Shown: in pieces, positions 48,641 through 60,530 of the stretch
Layout: every line of letters begins with the position of its first letter
Position numbering within the stretch: position 1 is the stretch's first letter
From: Ptiloglossa arizonensis
Taxonomy: Eukaryota > Arthropoda > Insecta > Hymenoptera > Colletidae
Direction of reading: 5' to 3'
Length of the DNA stretch: 64,000 nt
NCBI RefSeq assembly: GCF_051014685.1
Contig: NC_135051.1
Coordinates: 13,101,557 to 13,165,556, forward strand
Notes under the pieces: generated by a model
Database searches by the model: none
Told to the model about the DNA's origin: nothing
What the model saw: only the letters and a program-made list of their open reading frames with translations
Made by a program: the position numbers and the translations under genes

Positions 48641-49598
48641 AATTGGTTCATCGAAATTTAAACGTTTTTAATCGCACCGGGAAAGAATCCATTATTTGCA
48701 CAGCGTGACGCCCAATCGGTTTAAATAATCGAGGTTCTATCGCGCCATAATACATAATTCTACTACAAACCCTCAAATAATCACGCCACTCGCGTCAAAT
48801 GTGATTTGCATGTACACGGAAATGTATGCAGATATAAACGTCCGTTAATCGGATAGAGGCGACAAATTAACGAGCGATCACGAGCGCATACAAAATTCGG
48901 GACTCGCGATCGTTGAAAACGCCGGGCCAAAAATGTCTGGTAATTGCGGGCCACTCGTTCCGAGAACTTATCACCAGCGATTTTTAACCGTGGCTGGGCG
49001 AAAACGCGAACGAAACGGGCGCGGAACGGCAGATAAAATTGTTGCACACTCGAAAGAGTACGTCGACGTCCCGAGGACGCGATATTAAATATCGCGTTGC
49101 TCGAATTTTAATTTTCAAAACAACTTTTCAACGCCACGTCGGGCTCCTCCACCCCTACGGAACTACGGCCACCATTCTGGCCTTGTTGGCCTGCTGTTGT
49201 CACTTGTCGCCTCCGCCGACCCCCTACCCCCCACCCATTTCTCCTGCTCCCCGTTTGAAACTTCCGCTCCACGGCTGCCGCGTCCTCCGACGATTGCCAT
49301 CTCCACCCCTGCCCCCACTCCCACCCTGCCATCGACCAACGCCGCGCTTCCGTTTATGTTTACGCTTTATGGAAGTTTCATATTAAATTTACGACGTCGC
49401 TCGTCCCGCGAAATTTTATGATTTCGCGGCTGTAAACGCCCCTACAGATTTATGCTCGAAATTGGAATTAAAATCGGCGGGGCAACGTGACTCGACGTCG
49501 AAACGCTGGACGTTTATCGCCGTTGTAAACGCGCGAGCAGAAGGCGTGTTTCATCTATAAGAAGATGAAACGTAAAGGAGCCATAGCTGGAACCGACC
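48641..49598. other. CpG- and C-rich noncoding block
   Basis: CpG-rich with homeodomain-like words near 48650 (ccattaattggttc) and a C/T-rich run at 49200-49330 that produces Pro-rich plus-strand frames. No splice-bounded exon was found. Confidence 0.3.
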
Positions 49599-49963
49599 GA
49601 CTGGTTTTCGATCGGAGGGGCTTTTGTCCGGCCAGAAATTAGATCCTCGTTTACCCGACGGAATAATACCGCCGTTAATGCCGCCAAAAACTTGGATTCA
49701 CCAAACGTAAATCGTCCGACACCGCGCTATTTTCCAGAATCAACTGCCAGAAATATCGACGTCCCGATCGTTTAATCGCACCGGGTATTAAAGTCCTAGA
49801 AGTTACTTTATTGCCGTTAAATTTCTGCACTTCTGGCTACCGCATATACTTCTAGCATTTTATTACCTCGCTCTCGATAACCATTAACGTATTATGAACT
49901 CACGGCGTTATGAACGTTGCGTATAGTTGTCTCGCCAACCACTCAACCCTGTGTCTGAGTCTC
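49599..49963. repeat. 365-bp duplicated unit, copy 1
   Basis: This copy starts gactggttttcgatcgg and ends near gtgtctgagtctc. It is followed directly by copy 2 (49964-50824). Shared landmarks include agaaattagatcctcg, acccgacggaataatac, tctggctaccgcatata and ccattaacgtattatga. Copy 1 is uninterrupted and shows roughly what the LTR target in copy 2 looked like. Confidence 0.9.
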
Positions 49964-50202
49964 GACTGGTTCTCGATCGAAGGGACTTTTGTCCGGTCAG
50001 AAATTAGATCCTCGCTTACCCGACGGAATAATACGACCGTTAATACCGCCCAAACATGGATTTACGAAACGGTCGTCGCTATTTTCGGGAATCAACTGCC
50101 GGAAATATTGACGTTCCAATAGTTTAATCGCACGAGGTATTAAAGTCCCAGAAGTTGCTTTATTGGTGTAAAATTTCTGCGCTTCTGGCTACCGCATATA
50201 TT

Positions 50203-50698
50203 TGTAGCATCGTAATTTTAGCACAGCGTGGGTTTAGAAAAACGTAGCTTTAAGAGAACATAGTTTTAAGGATCGTGTCTGGAAGAGGACAATAAAAGAG
50301 AAAGCAGGAGGCGACAAGGGTCAGAGCAGGTCCAACGGAAAGGTAGTTAACGACGAGTGGTTCATGTGTACGGATTGCGAAATTTGGCTAGCAACGAGTG
50401 AGGGTGCAAGAGAGTGTGTTGTGGGAGTAAAGGAAAGTGAGTAACAGCCTTTCCTTTTTTTCCAAAGAAAACAATGTTAAACCGAGAGATGTTAAACCCA
50501 ACAATGTTGAACCGAACAATGTTGAACCGAGGAGTGTTGAATCGAGGAATGTTGAACCGACGAGTGTTGAACCGAGGAGTGTTGAACTAAGAGTTGTGAA
50601 ACAAGCATTTTAGAGAGTTGTATCATAATCACGTTATCTACTGTTATCTAGCTATTGTCAAAGTACTAATTACTTATAATTTAATAAACTATTCCACA
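50203..50698. mobile_element. Solo LTR, 496 bp
   Basis: The insert begins TGTAGCATCG and ends CTATTCCACA, the TG...CA form of an LTR, and is flanked by TATT on both sides (50199-50202, 50699-50702). It holds an AATAAA word (gacaataaaagag, about 50290), a 15-bp minisatellite, and a T/A-rich tail (ttaataaactattcc) as in many insect LTR ends. No internal domain or second LTR is present, so it is a solo LTR left by recombination. Element family is not named; a 4-bp duplication suits Gypsy or BEL types. Confidence 0.85.
50472..50592 (+). repeat. 15-bp minisatellite inside the solo LTR
   Basis: About eight units of the form aatgttgaaccgagg. The unit length is a multiple of three, so two plus-strand frames stay open, one giving NVEPR-type and the other MLNRG-type pentapeptides. 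As it lies in an LTR, coding is not implied. Confidence 0.85.
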
Positions 50699-50824
50699 TA
50701 TTGTACTTCTAGCGTTTTAAAAACTCGCCCTCGATAGCCATTAACGTATTATGAAGTCATAGCGTTATGAACACTAAATACACGTAATTGTCTCGCCAAT
50801 TACTCAAGCCTGGGCCTAAGTCCC

Positions 50825-51986
50825 AGCTCATGTCTGCATCATGGTCCGACTACCCCCTATATGCAACTAAATAGGATAAGAAAACGTTTAGGGAAAAGGA
50901 ACTTATCACTTGAACAATTAATGTAACGAACAGCTTAGAAAATAAAACGTATAGCCAAATATCGTAAAAATTAATCGTTAAGTTTAAACCAAATTATTTG
51001 TATTATATTTCGAACGTAGTCAACGTTTTGCAATCAATTCCCTTGGTAACGGTGATCGTTCGATTTGGTTCTCGATCTTGTTTCGATTATTCGGTACACA
51101 ATGTATAAACGCAACCAATACTACGATAAGTAGAATTAACAATAACATTTGAACAATTGTTCCGGTAAAGGAGCAGGTTTAATCGGATAAGGAAGGAAAA
51201 GAGCGAGAGGTGGAAATGACAGCTGAAAATAGGGATCTGAAATTACAGTGTCACCGTGAGCTCTTTACGAGCCGATGTACCGGTATAATGGAGACGTATA
51301 TTCTTAGCTAAAATATGACTCCGCAGCTTGTTCCACGGCTACGTGAATGAATTAAGAGACCTCATATTCAAAACGCTGCTAACTCTCGACCAGCTGGCTC
51401 GACGATATGCTTTCTATTTGATTTTCATTGAACTCGGTGGACAGTAGTAATTATTCCGTAACAGATGAAATGTTTTCTCCAAGATATTAAGAACAGTTTT
51501 GGGGAGCATACATACGTGGACTTTGTTACTGTGAAGTTTTATTGACTGTGATTGAACTCGGCCATTTAACAACCGTATCTACACTACATTACCATATCTT
51601 AACTACATTAATTTGAAATGTATGAAGAAAAATAATGAACGCGTATGCTAGTGGTTCTCCAAAATATCTTTTTACTATACTAATACTGAAACGCAAGAAA
51701 GAAACGTTTGAAATAAATTTACAACAAACTCTTAAAAGAATTTTCTACATTTTGTTAATCGAACACTGACATACCTTCTTCGACGTGCTATAATTATTTT
51801 ATTTTTCTCTGCTTGAAAATGAATAAAAATGTATATTCTTTGTTTATTTAATTAGTCGAAGGTGACCAAATCGGTAAGATCGAAAACGTTTATTAATAAA
51901 TATTTTACTTGATCAATAATGTCTCAATAGGTTTTAATGATACAGTGTTTCCCGGATAACTGAAATGAAATTGGGACTGTAAAATT
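50825..51986. other. Noncoding stretch
   Basis: AT-rich. A splice-bounded 18-nt segment at 51856-51873 (acceptor tttatttaattag, donor atcg|gtaaga) is noted but too short to support. Confidence 0.4.
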
Positions 51987-52271
51987 TCAATTATTCGAGT
52001 TGTTCTTTTGAGACAAAAGGGTGTAAGGGAATACAAACAGTCCCTCAATTTGGAACACAGCACGACCGGGTGCCATGAGTCGCATGCCTTCGCGGTGAGT
52101 CCACTTCGCCAAGGTAAAGTTAGTAAGTGCCAACCATTTCTGGAGGGTTATCTGCAATAAGTTGTTTCTGAGGAGAACCACTGAGCTGTTGGAGGGTGGT
52201 GAGTTCAAGGTGTAGAAAAGTACACCGCAAGACCCATCGAAACAAACGGAGAACAATCGAAAGACAAGCAT
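51987..52271 (-). CDS. Unrecognised 94-codon frame
   Basis: A real ATG (minus strand, 52271) opens a frame starting MLVFRLFSVCFDGSCG and including QKWLALTNFTLAKWTHREG. The segment is more GC-rich than its surroundings and the residue mix is balanced, so it may be a fragment of an old element or gene. No motif, promoter or splice site supports expression. Short catcgag/aatcgag repeats lie upstream (52269-52300). Confidence 0.2.
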   Translation of the reverse strand: MLVFRLFSVCFDGSCGVLFYTLNSPPSNSSVVLLRNNLLQITLQKWLALTNFTLAKWTHREGMRLMAPGRAVFQIEGLFVFPYTLLSQKNNSNN

Positions 52272-55200
52272 CGAGCCAATCGAGTCAATCGAGAAAAACG
52301 AGCTAACACGCTTTTATATAAGTGAACGAGATTTCGTAGAGTAAAATTTAGTAGTTTCTAACATTGCATAAATTACGTATATACCCTATTTATACAAGTC
52401 GTATTAAAAATATAGAAAACAAATAATAAGCTTAAGTTGATTTTAGTGAAGAATTAAGAACGATCGTTAAGTCGATACTTGCACGTGGTTTCAAGGTTGT
52501 GTATACGGTTAATTAAAGTGCTTTTTAATTAATTGAAAATATAGATCATGAAAGAATAACAGAAATGTCCAATGTACTTTTCCTATAGATGAAGAGGATC
52601 TAAGGAACAGTTGAAAAGGCTGAAATAAAGAAGGAATTGAAAGAGCTGATGAGAATGCCAACAAGAAGAACCTTAGTCCTCAATAATGATAACTTCTTCA
52701 TTTCTGCACTTGATCCTGATACAAACAACATTATTCGTCGAGGATTGAAGTCGTGAAATCGTCGACTGCCTAGCTTGTATACTATATCAACAAGAAAACA
52801 ATGATATAATGCAACCAATTGCTAATCATCTTACAGAAAACGCCTAGTTATTTTATGAGGAATAACCTGTTTTCCAACGACTTATATCTTATAAATGAAA
52901 ACTTAGTCAGTGGTATACTTGGAAGAAATATAGGGATCTTATAAAAATTATAGAATGCTATAACGATAGTGCCCTCAACTGCAGGTGCCAACACTTCAAT
53001 GTCAGCGTGAAAATATTCTTTTTAGACACTTTGAAGTCTAGAGGTCCTAAGATAAGCAGACATTATGGGCAACAGACAGTATGTACGCTCCTGTAGTTAA
53101 CGTACCACTATCGCGCTGAGATACACGCATTTAGCAGTTTATATCCAACAAGAGTATCGTTTAACGGACCACTTGAAACTGACTTAAGTAAATCGCTATA
53201 TTTGTTCCGCCAACTATACCTGCTGGCCCTTGAAAACGCGGATTACAATGCAAACCACTAACGATTAAAACTTAAAGAGATCTACGGCGAATAAATCAAC
53301 AAGTTAATCAGAGAACGAAGACACTACGTAGTTGAGAGTTGGATGGGGTTAATGGATTTTAGGTAATGTTTAGGATTCAATTGACAGGAAGTGTGCACCA
53401 GTACTTCCGAACAGTATAAATGTAACGAAAGATACAACCTACGCAAACGACATAATGAAAGGGTATAAATCTAACAGAGATTACAGTTTACGCTCTCTGA
53501 TGAAGCGCAAACGTTGGCTTGCAAAGAAAAAAAAGCGTTTTTAAAGCACACCCGATATACACGGTATAATTTCGGTCAACAGAGAAAGCCACGAAACGCT
53601 CAGTATCGCTAATTAGTCGATCGCTCCCTAATCGTCCACCACGAGAGCAGAGCTACTCTGAATTCCCGTAGGAGACGAAAAGCGATGAATATGGTGTATT
53701 TAACTGGTGCCTACATGCAGGCGTTCTTGAAATTAGAGACTATAAAATAATGATGTTTATACTACGTAATATAATGTACGTATAACGCAGATACGTATAC
53801 CACATAATGTAAATAAAAAATGTAGGGTAGGGAATTGACAACCTTTTCAACGTGTCACCCGACTCAGCGTCGGTTACCATTGGCAACATCGTCGATCGAT
53901 ATCAGTAATCAATACGTGTACAGTGGCACTGCGTCCATGATGACGTCACGATGATGAATCGGTGTCAGGTCCAAAGTTTGGGTGTCGCACACTTTGAAAG
54001 TGTGATTTTTGTTTCAAGCGTAGTGAGAAATGGCTTAATCCATTTCCAGACCCGTTAGAGTCGAAACGTCGGAAGATATTATAGAAAGAGACGCGACTTT
54101 CGTGATTTATCAGAAAGCCAAACATTGAAGTTCGTCTGCTTATTTCGGATTCTGAAATAAAAACTACAGACTTACGTTAAAGTGAAAAAAGAAAACAAGT
54201 TAACCTCGAAATCATCTTAAATACTCCCATGCGTTCAAGACCTAATAATGCCATTTGAATATTCTCCCAATATTATGACAAATATGTTTCACCTTTTTCT
54301 ATTTTTAATTAATTGTTTACGAGATGTTTCGTTGTATCAACTTAAATAGGACAATCTGTATAAGTATATTTAAACTACACCTGAAATGGTTGGCACAACT
54401 TTTGATTCCAGCCACGATTTCTATCCATCTATCCATAATCTTTATTCGATGGATCATCTGCATTTTCCTTTTTTTAATATAAATTGTAAAGTACTTTTCG
54501 CAATCACCTTCGGTTATTTGGTGTACTGATCATGCCTCAGTGAATCTTTTATTATTACTCCAGTCTGATCAGGATTAAATTCTACGTCTTCGTACTAATC
54601 CAGCCACCATATATATTTGAGTTTCTCACTCGAACGGTACTGCGACCATTAATCTTCTTGAATGGCCAAACCCAGAATGGCGCCTACCAAGCTGTTGAAC
54701 GTACCACACCTAAAACTTTGTCGACCGTTGCTCCTCGATCGGGTCCTTTCCTAAGTTAAAGATATCTTAGCTGCTGATCGTGTCAGACTTAACAGCAACT
54801 GCATTTACTGCTGCACTTTGTAGATTTACATCCGAAAGAAGATGCTGCAGCTTCCTGTTGAACGACAACACCGTTACATTCTGGAGGCGTGGATACACAA
54901 CTTCGAAGATGGTTGTCAAGGAGCTCGTAGAAGATTTTAATTGATTTTGTATTTTTGTTTATGAATTAAAATATTGCCGCTTCTAATTAGTGGAGTAATC
55001 AGAACTAATGAGAACAAAATTGGAAATGGCCAGTACATTATCCAACAGAATTGGATATTTAGAAAATGTAGAGACAATAGGAAAAATTCATCGGAGAATT
55101 ACAAAGAAAGGGAAATGCGAGTGACAAGATCAAGAAAAAGAACGCGAAATATTAGAAGGAAAATAGACTTCTTTCACGAGTTATTTTAAAAATGTTTATT

Positions 55201-57338
55201 AATCGTGAATTCGAGTTTTGAACGTATGAAACGATCTCGAGGTTTTAAAAGACGCGAGCTTTAAATGGCTCGAATTATTTAGCAGAAGAATTTGCCGGGA
55301 AAGGAGTTTAAGCAAGAAATCGTTAAATGGGCGAATTATCCGGTTATAAAAAGACGAAAAAACATTTGTAATCGCACGTGATGCAAATAGTATGATTTTG
55401 GTCGACACAAAAAGCGTTGGAGCGTCCACTACCAGTAATTAGTAGCTCCAGTCGTTCCCTTCCCTTCTATGGGAATCAAGCTACGGTTCATTCGTGAAGA
55501 TGGAGAGAAACCAGAAACGAGAACGACGGTGTCTAGACGATATCTATGTACAAACGCTCTTGAATCCAAATCCTTTATTATATCATATTATATATACATT
55601 TTCATACATGTATACGTACATACTTCTTATACCGTATCAAGTTATACGAACAAACACGATATGGTACTGAAATGTTTTACAAAAGAAAGATTTCAAGCAC
55701 GTAACTGGAACAACTTTGTTAATTTCGCAAGCAGTGATTTGAACAATTGAAGAATTTTATTATTTAAATTCTAAACGTATTAATAACGTAATAAAACTAA
55801 TTGTCTCGACTTTCTCCATTGAGATTTAAATGTCAATTTAAGTTTCTCGAATGGAAAGCAATTCTTTTATTAAAAACTGTTATACACAATGTGAAAATAA
55901 ATAGAAGAAAATGGAGTAATATAACATTCGAGCAGCTTTTAATCAGCAAACGTAGCAGATACCTTTAATATCGTGCTTGCAATTTAAACGTCTCATGGAA
56001 TAATAAGAAACGAAGGATCATCACGATAACAGGGGAATCTCGGTTTCTACTTACGGGTATAGCAGTATTGTTTCAATGCAAATATGCAGGTTGTTCACCG
56101 GATAAGACTGGCTAATCAATAGGGCAGCATTCAGTACGATTAGTTAAAAGATAAAAATTTGTTTTTAATCTTCAAATTTTTAATCGAAGAAGCTTCTCAA
56201 ATCTGAAAATAATTACAAATCACGATCCACCATAAGAAAAGAATATTTATCAGATTTATCTATACTACGTACAAAAAATGATATTATGAATGAAAATTAG
56301 AATTTTAAACATAAGAATTTTGTGATCACAAAACCTCGAAGGATGAAAATTAGAATCTGATCCGATTAAATTCTATTTATTATTGTAGAAACTGACATTT
56401 ACTTATCAAATATTTTTGTAATGCTCAACAATTATTTTGCTATTTCTTTATCTCTCTTCTTCATCTACAATAAATTGTACTGATTATATTTTGCGATTAT
56501 TAGAACACATGTATGTGGTTGTAAAAATTGTTAATTTGATGTAACTACTGTTTGTTAGAGGGTGATCTCACGAAATATGAGCAAGTGCAACTCATACATC
56601 ACCTTGTCAGTGAAGAATTCTCTGGCTCAGTTTTTGTACTGATCATAACATTACAATAAATAAACGTTACACTGTTTTCTTGTTAGAGAAATGCAAAAAA
56701 ATCAATTTTTTAATCTGAAATTACCAAATAAACTCCCTTAGGAGAAATATGTGTCGCTTTCATTGTTCCCATGTAAGTTATATTTAGCTGCTTTCGTTTA
56801 GTTATTATTCACGTGCAATTACGCTACCTCCAAAATAATGTAACCACTAAACAGGTTTTGAACAGCATTAGCAATAACACTCGCAACTTTATCGTTGAAT
56901 TAAACACAAAGGGCTCGATGAAATCCTACAGCGTGGAGTTCAGGTATTTAGTTCTGGAAATTATGTTGGGTTCAAAAATTTTAACTACTATGGACTAAGC
57001 GAGTTCTATAGAAAGCGCCATGTTTGGTTGGTTCACCACTTTGTTCATGGTTATTGTTTTTCGTGATAATATAGCCACTAATGTTTTATGTCGAGGTTGT
57101 TCAAAACATATCGCAAAATTTAGCACTAAATATATTGCAAGGGTTGATTCTTCGTGAAATCTATACTCAGATAAACAGCAATTACGATTTTTAAATAACA
57201 GAATCGAGACAAGTAATATTATCATTTTCTTCTTCTTAAAAATAAATAATGAAATTGATGAATTTGTATTCATAAGAACACTTTATGACTCATGGCATAT
57301 GATACTCTTAAAGTTATTACCGAAGTAATCTGAAATTA
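52272..57338. other. Long noncoding interval
   Basis: Mostly AT-rich, with moderately GC-rich patches at 53050-53700, 53850-54090 and 54660-54900. No frame over 95 codons. A full CRE palindrome lies at 53941-53948. No paired repeats were noticed. Confidence 0.4.
53941..53948. promoter_or_regulatory. CRE palindrome TGACGTCA
   Basis: A perfect cAMP-response element in the context gatgacgtcacgatga, in a CpG-rich patch. It is bound by CREB/ATF-type bZIP factors in animals; occupancy is unknown and one 8-mer can arise by chance. Confidence 0.35.
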
Positions 57339-57340
57339 TA

Positions 57341-57468
57341 TTGGATTGTTCGGAAAGTCATTTCGTTTTCCAAAATGGAGAATATATAATTTAATAAAAT
57401 GTTTATACACTCTAAAAAAATCGTGTATCATTTTCACCAAAAAAAACGAAATGTCTTTTCGAACCTAA
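57341..57468. mobile_element. 128-bp mariner-type MITE, same family as the nested one
   Basis: Left end ttggattgttcggaaagtc; right end, on the other strand, ttaggttcgaaaagac, which lacks three bases compared with the sister copy at 31068-31200. TA abuts both ends (57339-57340 and 57469-57470). The centre shares ccaaaatggagaatatat and tttatacac with the sister copy. Confidence 0.85.
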
Positions 57469-57470
57469 TA

Positions 57471-58030
57471 TCTCGTATATCAAAATTCGAAATATTCCAG
57501 AAATTTTTTGAAATCTATTCAACAGTTCATAAGTCATCCATCCAAGAAATGCATCGATATAGAAGGAAATCATTTCCAACAATAGTTCTAAAACTTCATC
57601 GTGAACAAAAGAGTCGTATAACTGAAGAAAGAGACACTACCAGATCCGTATTCGTGATTTTTTCCATCCTTGCAGAAAGGAGAACGCGCTCCTTGTTTGA
57701 CCACCTATTTCTGAGACACTCTGTACATACACCTACATTTCCATTCCATTGTTCCGCCAGAGGCAACGGAAAAATTTGAATTTCAAAGAATTAAATGTAT
57801 TTTACCATAGAGAACAATGAAAAATGATGTTGTTTGCCGATGCGCGGAAATTTCCGTGGAATTAATGTTAATTGGACAGCATTGGAGTAACGTGCAAAAA
57901 ATACATAGAAAATCGTTGTATGCGTGATTTCACGCAACTAACACGACCTCTTTACATTGACTCGTGTACGTGCACGCGTGTTAACATTGTTGTTTTGACT
58001 GTGCGCCGGGGAAGCGCCACGGCTATCAGG
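57471..58030. other. Noncoding stretch
   Basis: A 126-codon plus-strand frame (57399-57779) begins inside the MITE and runs out of it, so it is accidental. CpG-rich DNA with Y-R tracts (gtgtacgtgcacgcgtg near 57964) leads to the promoter candidate. Confidence 0.4.
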
Positions 58031-58070
58031 TATTTAAAACAAATTTAGCCGAAAACCGAGTCGTTCATTA
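58031..58070 (+). promoter_or_regulatory. Candidate core promoter
   Basis: TATTTAAA at 58031-58038 is followed by an initiator-like ttcatta with its A at 58067, some 34-36 bases downstream, slightly longer than the usual TATA-Inr spacing. The ATG of the next candidate exon follows 44 bases later. Suggestive but not conclusive. Confidence 0.3.
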
Positions 58071-58110
58071 GTACGAACAGCCTGGATAAAACGAACAAAC
58101 CCCGGCCGCA

Positions 58111-58293
58111 ATGGACGAGCTGCAGAAAATGATGGTGATGAGTTTTAAAATGCTACAATTACCATTCATTTTCACAAGTGTCTCCGTTTTTCTCGCTATT
58201 TCAATGCATGCGATCCAACTCTCTAAGGACAGGCGATACATTTCCTTTGGCTTCATTGTATTTTACTTATTGCGACTCAACGTTCTCGGGAAC
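58111..58293 (+). CDS. Candidate first coding exon, 61 codons, hydrophobic protein
   Basis: An ATG after cggccgcA opens 61 codons starting MDELQKMMVMSFKML and closing, in phase 0, at a donor (gggaac|gtatgt). Past the donor the frame meets a stop within five codons. Two hydrophobic segments (about residues 16-30, LPFIFTSVSVFLAI, and 44-54, ISFGFIVFYLL) are separated by a charged link (SKDRR), which would suit a membrane hairpin. Promoter-like elements lie just upstream. No family was recognised, and no second exon could be assigned because 58316 onward is a repeat. It could be a standalone 66-residue frame. Confidence 0.35.
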
Positions 58294-58315
58294 GTATGTA
58301 ATTTTCGGTAAACAT

Positions 58316-58747
58316 TTTTAACAAACTGATCACATTCGTGACGCAGATTGTTATAAAAATAAATGCAGGAAACGTTTCAATGAAGAACCCCTCCGTCAAG
58401 ACATGATGATATTTAGGAACTTTTTTTGACGATACGGAATATTTAACTTTTCCGATTTAATATTTCATTTTTCCGATCTTCAAAATGAAACTTTGTAAAT
58501 TCAGTGTTCAGCGGTAAATTTTTCAAAAATATAAAAATTTTTTTTCGATCCTGTACCATGGTTATCCTCCTCAAGTAAATTCATACCAAATTACTTTGCC
58601 AATTACTTAAGCCAGTCGCTTAAATTTTTAAGAAATGCAAACAAAAGTTTCGATTTTTTGAAATTAGGAGGATGATATTTCCACCTGATCTTTAAGTAGG
58701 TTTTTGTATATTTATAATATAAATAAGTTTCGCCGATAATCTGCCAA
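58316..58747. repeat. 432-bp tandem duplication, copy 1
   Basis: Begins ttttaacaaactgatcac and runs to cgccgataatctgccaa. It is followed directly by copy 2. Shared landmarks include aagaacccctccgtcaag, gacgatacggaatattt and ccacctgatctttaa. Confidence 0.95.
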
Positions 58748-59182
58748 TTTTAACAAACTGATCACATTTGTGACGCAGATTGTTATAAAAAATAAATGCA
58801 GGAAACGTTTCAATGAAGAACCCCTCCGTCAAGAAATGATGATATTTAGGAACTCTTTTTGACGATACGGAATATTTAACACAAAGATTTCGTTAAAATA
58901 ATTTTTCCGATCTTAAAAATGAAATTTTGTAAATTCAGTGTTCAGCAGTAAATTTTTCAAAAATATAAAAATTTTCTTTCGATCCTGTACCCATGGTCAT
59001 CCTCCTCAAGTAAATTCATACCAAATTACTTTGCCAATTACTTAAGCTAGTCGCTTAAATTTTTAAGGAATGCAAACAAAAGTTTCGATTTTTTGAAATT
59101 AGGAGGATGATATTTCCACCTGATCTTTAAATAGGTTTATGTATATTTATAATATAAATAAGTTTCGCCGATATTCTGCCAA
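58748..59182. repeat. 432-bp tandem duplication, copy 2
   Basis: Second head-to-tail copy with few substitutions and small indels (for example an inserted c in tgtacccatgg). The close match implies a fairly recent duplication. Confidence 0.95.
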
Positions 59183-60530
59183 ACTCCCCATTTATTCTTC
59201 TCTAAATTGTATATAAATAATATATCATATTTTTCTTACACTTGTGATATAAATATTTGTTTTACATCTATATGTATGTGATAATTGAAAAATAGTAAAT
59301 CGATTTCAGATAGCAGCACATAATATGCTCTTCGTTTCTACTTATTCAAACAAATTACTGGCAAATCGCATACCTTGTCTATTAATTACCAATTGAAACA
59401 ATTCAATACTTTCACGGAATTTATACATTCCGTAGTATAAAATGCTCAAACATTTAATATAATAGAATTATTCAAACATTTCATTATCCTAATAAAATAT
59501 GTCTTTGATGAATATCTCATCTCCCAGACAATTTTCTACAAAAGTTGAAACTAATTCTCAACGCAACAATGTTCAGTTAACAGGGAGGTTGGTATTTCAA
59601 GAATGGTATGATATTATTCATCTTCAGCTCGCTCACATTTGAGTTCGTTAGGAATGAGAGTGACAAATAATGAAAACGAATAAGATACGATTAACAAGTG
59701 AATAACAGTGAGAGCTTAACTATACAGTTAAGTAGTAGGAATAAGAATACCTATCGAGGCAGAAACCGTTACAATTAACGAGGCAACACTGTATTGTAAA
59801 ACTGATTCGCGTGTACATTCAATAAATTTCTCAAATATTTGCCACAAATGAACTTTTTGTATCTGCATTAAATAAGAATGACAAAGAACCAAGATACTGT
59901 ACTTACATTAAATACGAATGAAATCTGAGTAAGATATTGTAGAAAAGATTGATGTATAAATTTGATGTTTGATTTTGAGTAAAGTACACACCTGAATAAG
60001 AAACCTATTTTAATTGACAACAATATTATTAGTGTATTAAAAATTGAAACATTAGTATAGCAGGTGCTGCAATAAAAATGACGCAATAAAAGTGTACATT
60101 TATTGCTTTACAAAAACGATGTACACCTACATTTGTTACATCCAACCTGATTTATAGTGAAAAGGAAAGATCAAACAACTAAGAAACACTACTAACTAGA
60201 AACAACTGCTAATCGTGTGATTTGACGTGCAAGTCGTGCAACATCAACGAAGGAAAGTGAGGATGATATTCTTGTTCGAATTTATTGTAAAAATTGTCAC
60301 TTGAGAACAGATGGTACCGCAGTTCGAGCAATGGAGATTCTATCGTAATTTTTTCCAATTACGCAGGCAATCGCTGAAAATTTTACCAGGAATCTTCACA
60401 GACACGCATTGCGATTAATTCAGCATCGCGAATTTGCCTCTCGCTTCGAAGACACTGCATAGAAACAAGTAGTTGGGAGCATTCGTTATCTCCCCTTTCA
60501 TCGTTTCCCGTTCGTTCAACGTACTCGCTA
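59183..60530. other. AT-rich noncoding stretch
   Basis: No supported frame. Short word repetition (atacgaatga / aataagaatgac) near 59870-59920 is weak. Confidence 0.45.

Larger units (their letters stand above)
49964..50824. repeat. 365-bp duplicated unit, copy 2, split by a solo LTR
   Basis: Begins gactggttctcgatcga. After 236 bases it is interrupted by the 496-bp LTR and resumes at 50703 with gtacttctagcg, ending near gggcctaagtccc. Minus the insert and duplicated TATT it is about 361 bp. Confidence 0.9.

Noticed and set aside
49039..49421. Pro-rich frames of 115 and 74 codons
   Set aside because: They come from a C/T-rich low-complexity run; two frames and the opposite strand are equally open.
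57399..57779. 126-codon plus-strand frame
   Set aside because: It begins within the MITE and leaves it through the right inverted repeat; no protein similarity was apparent.
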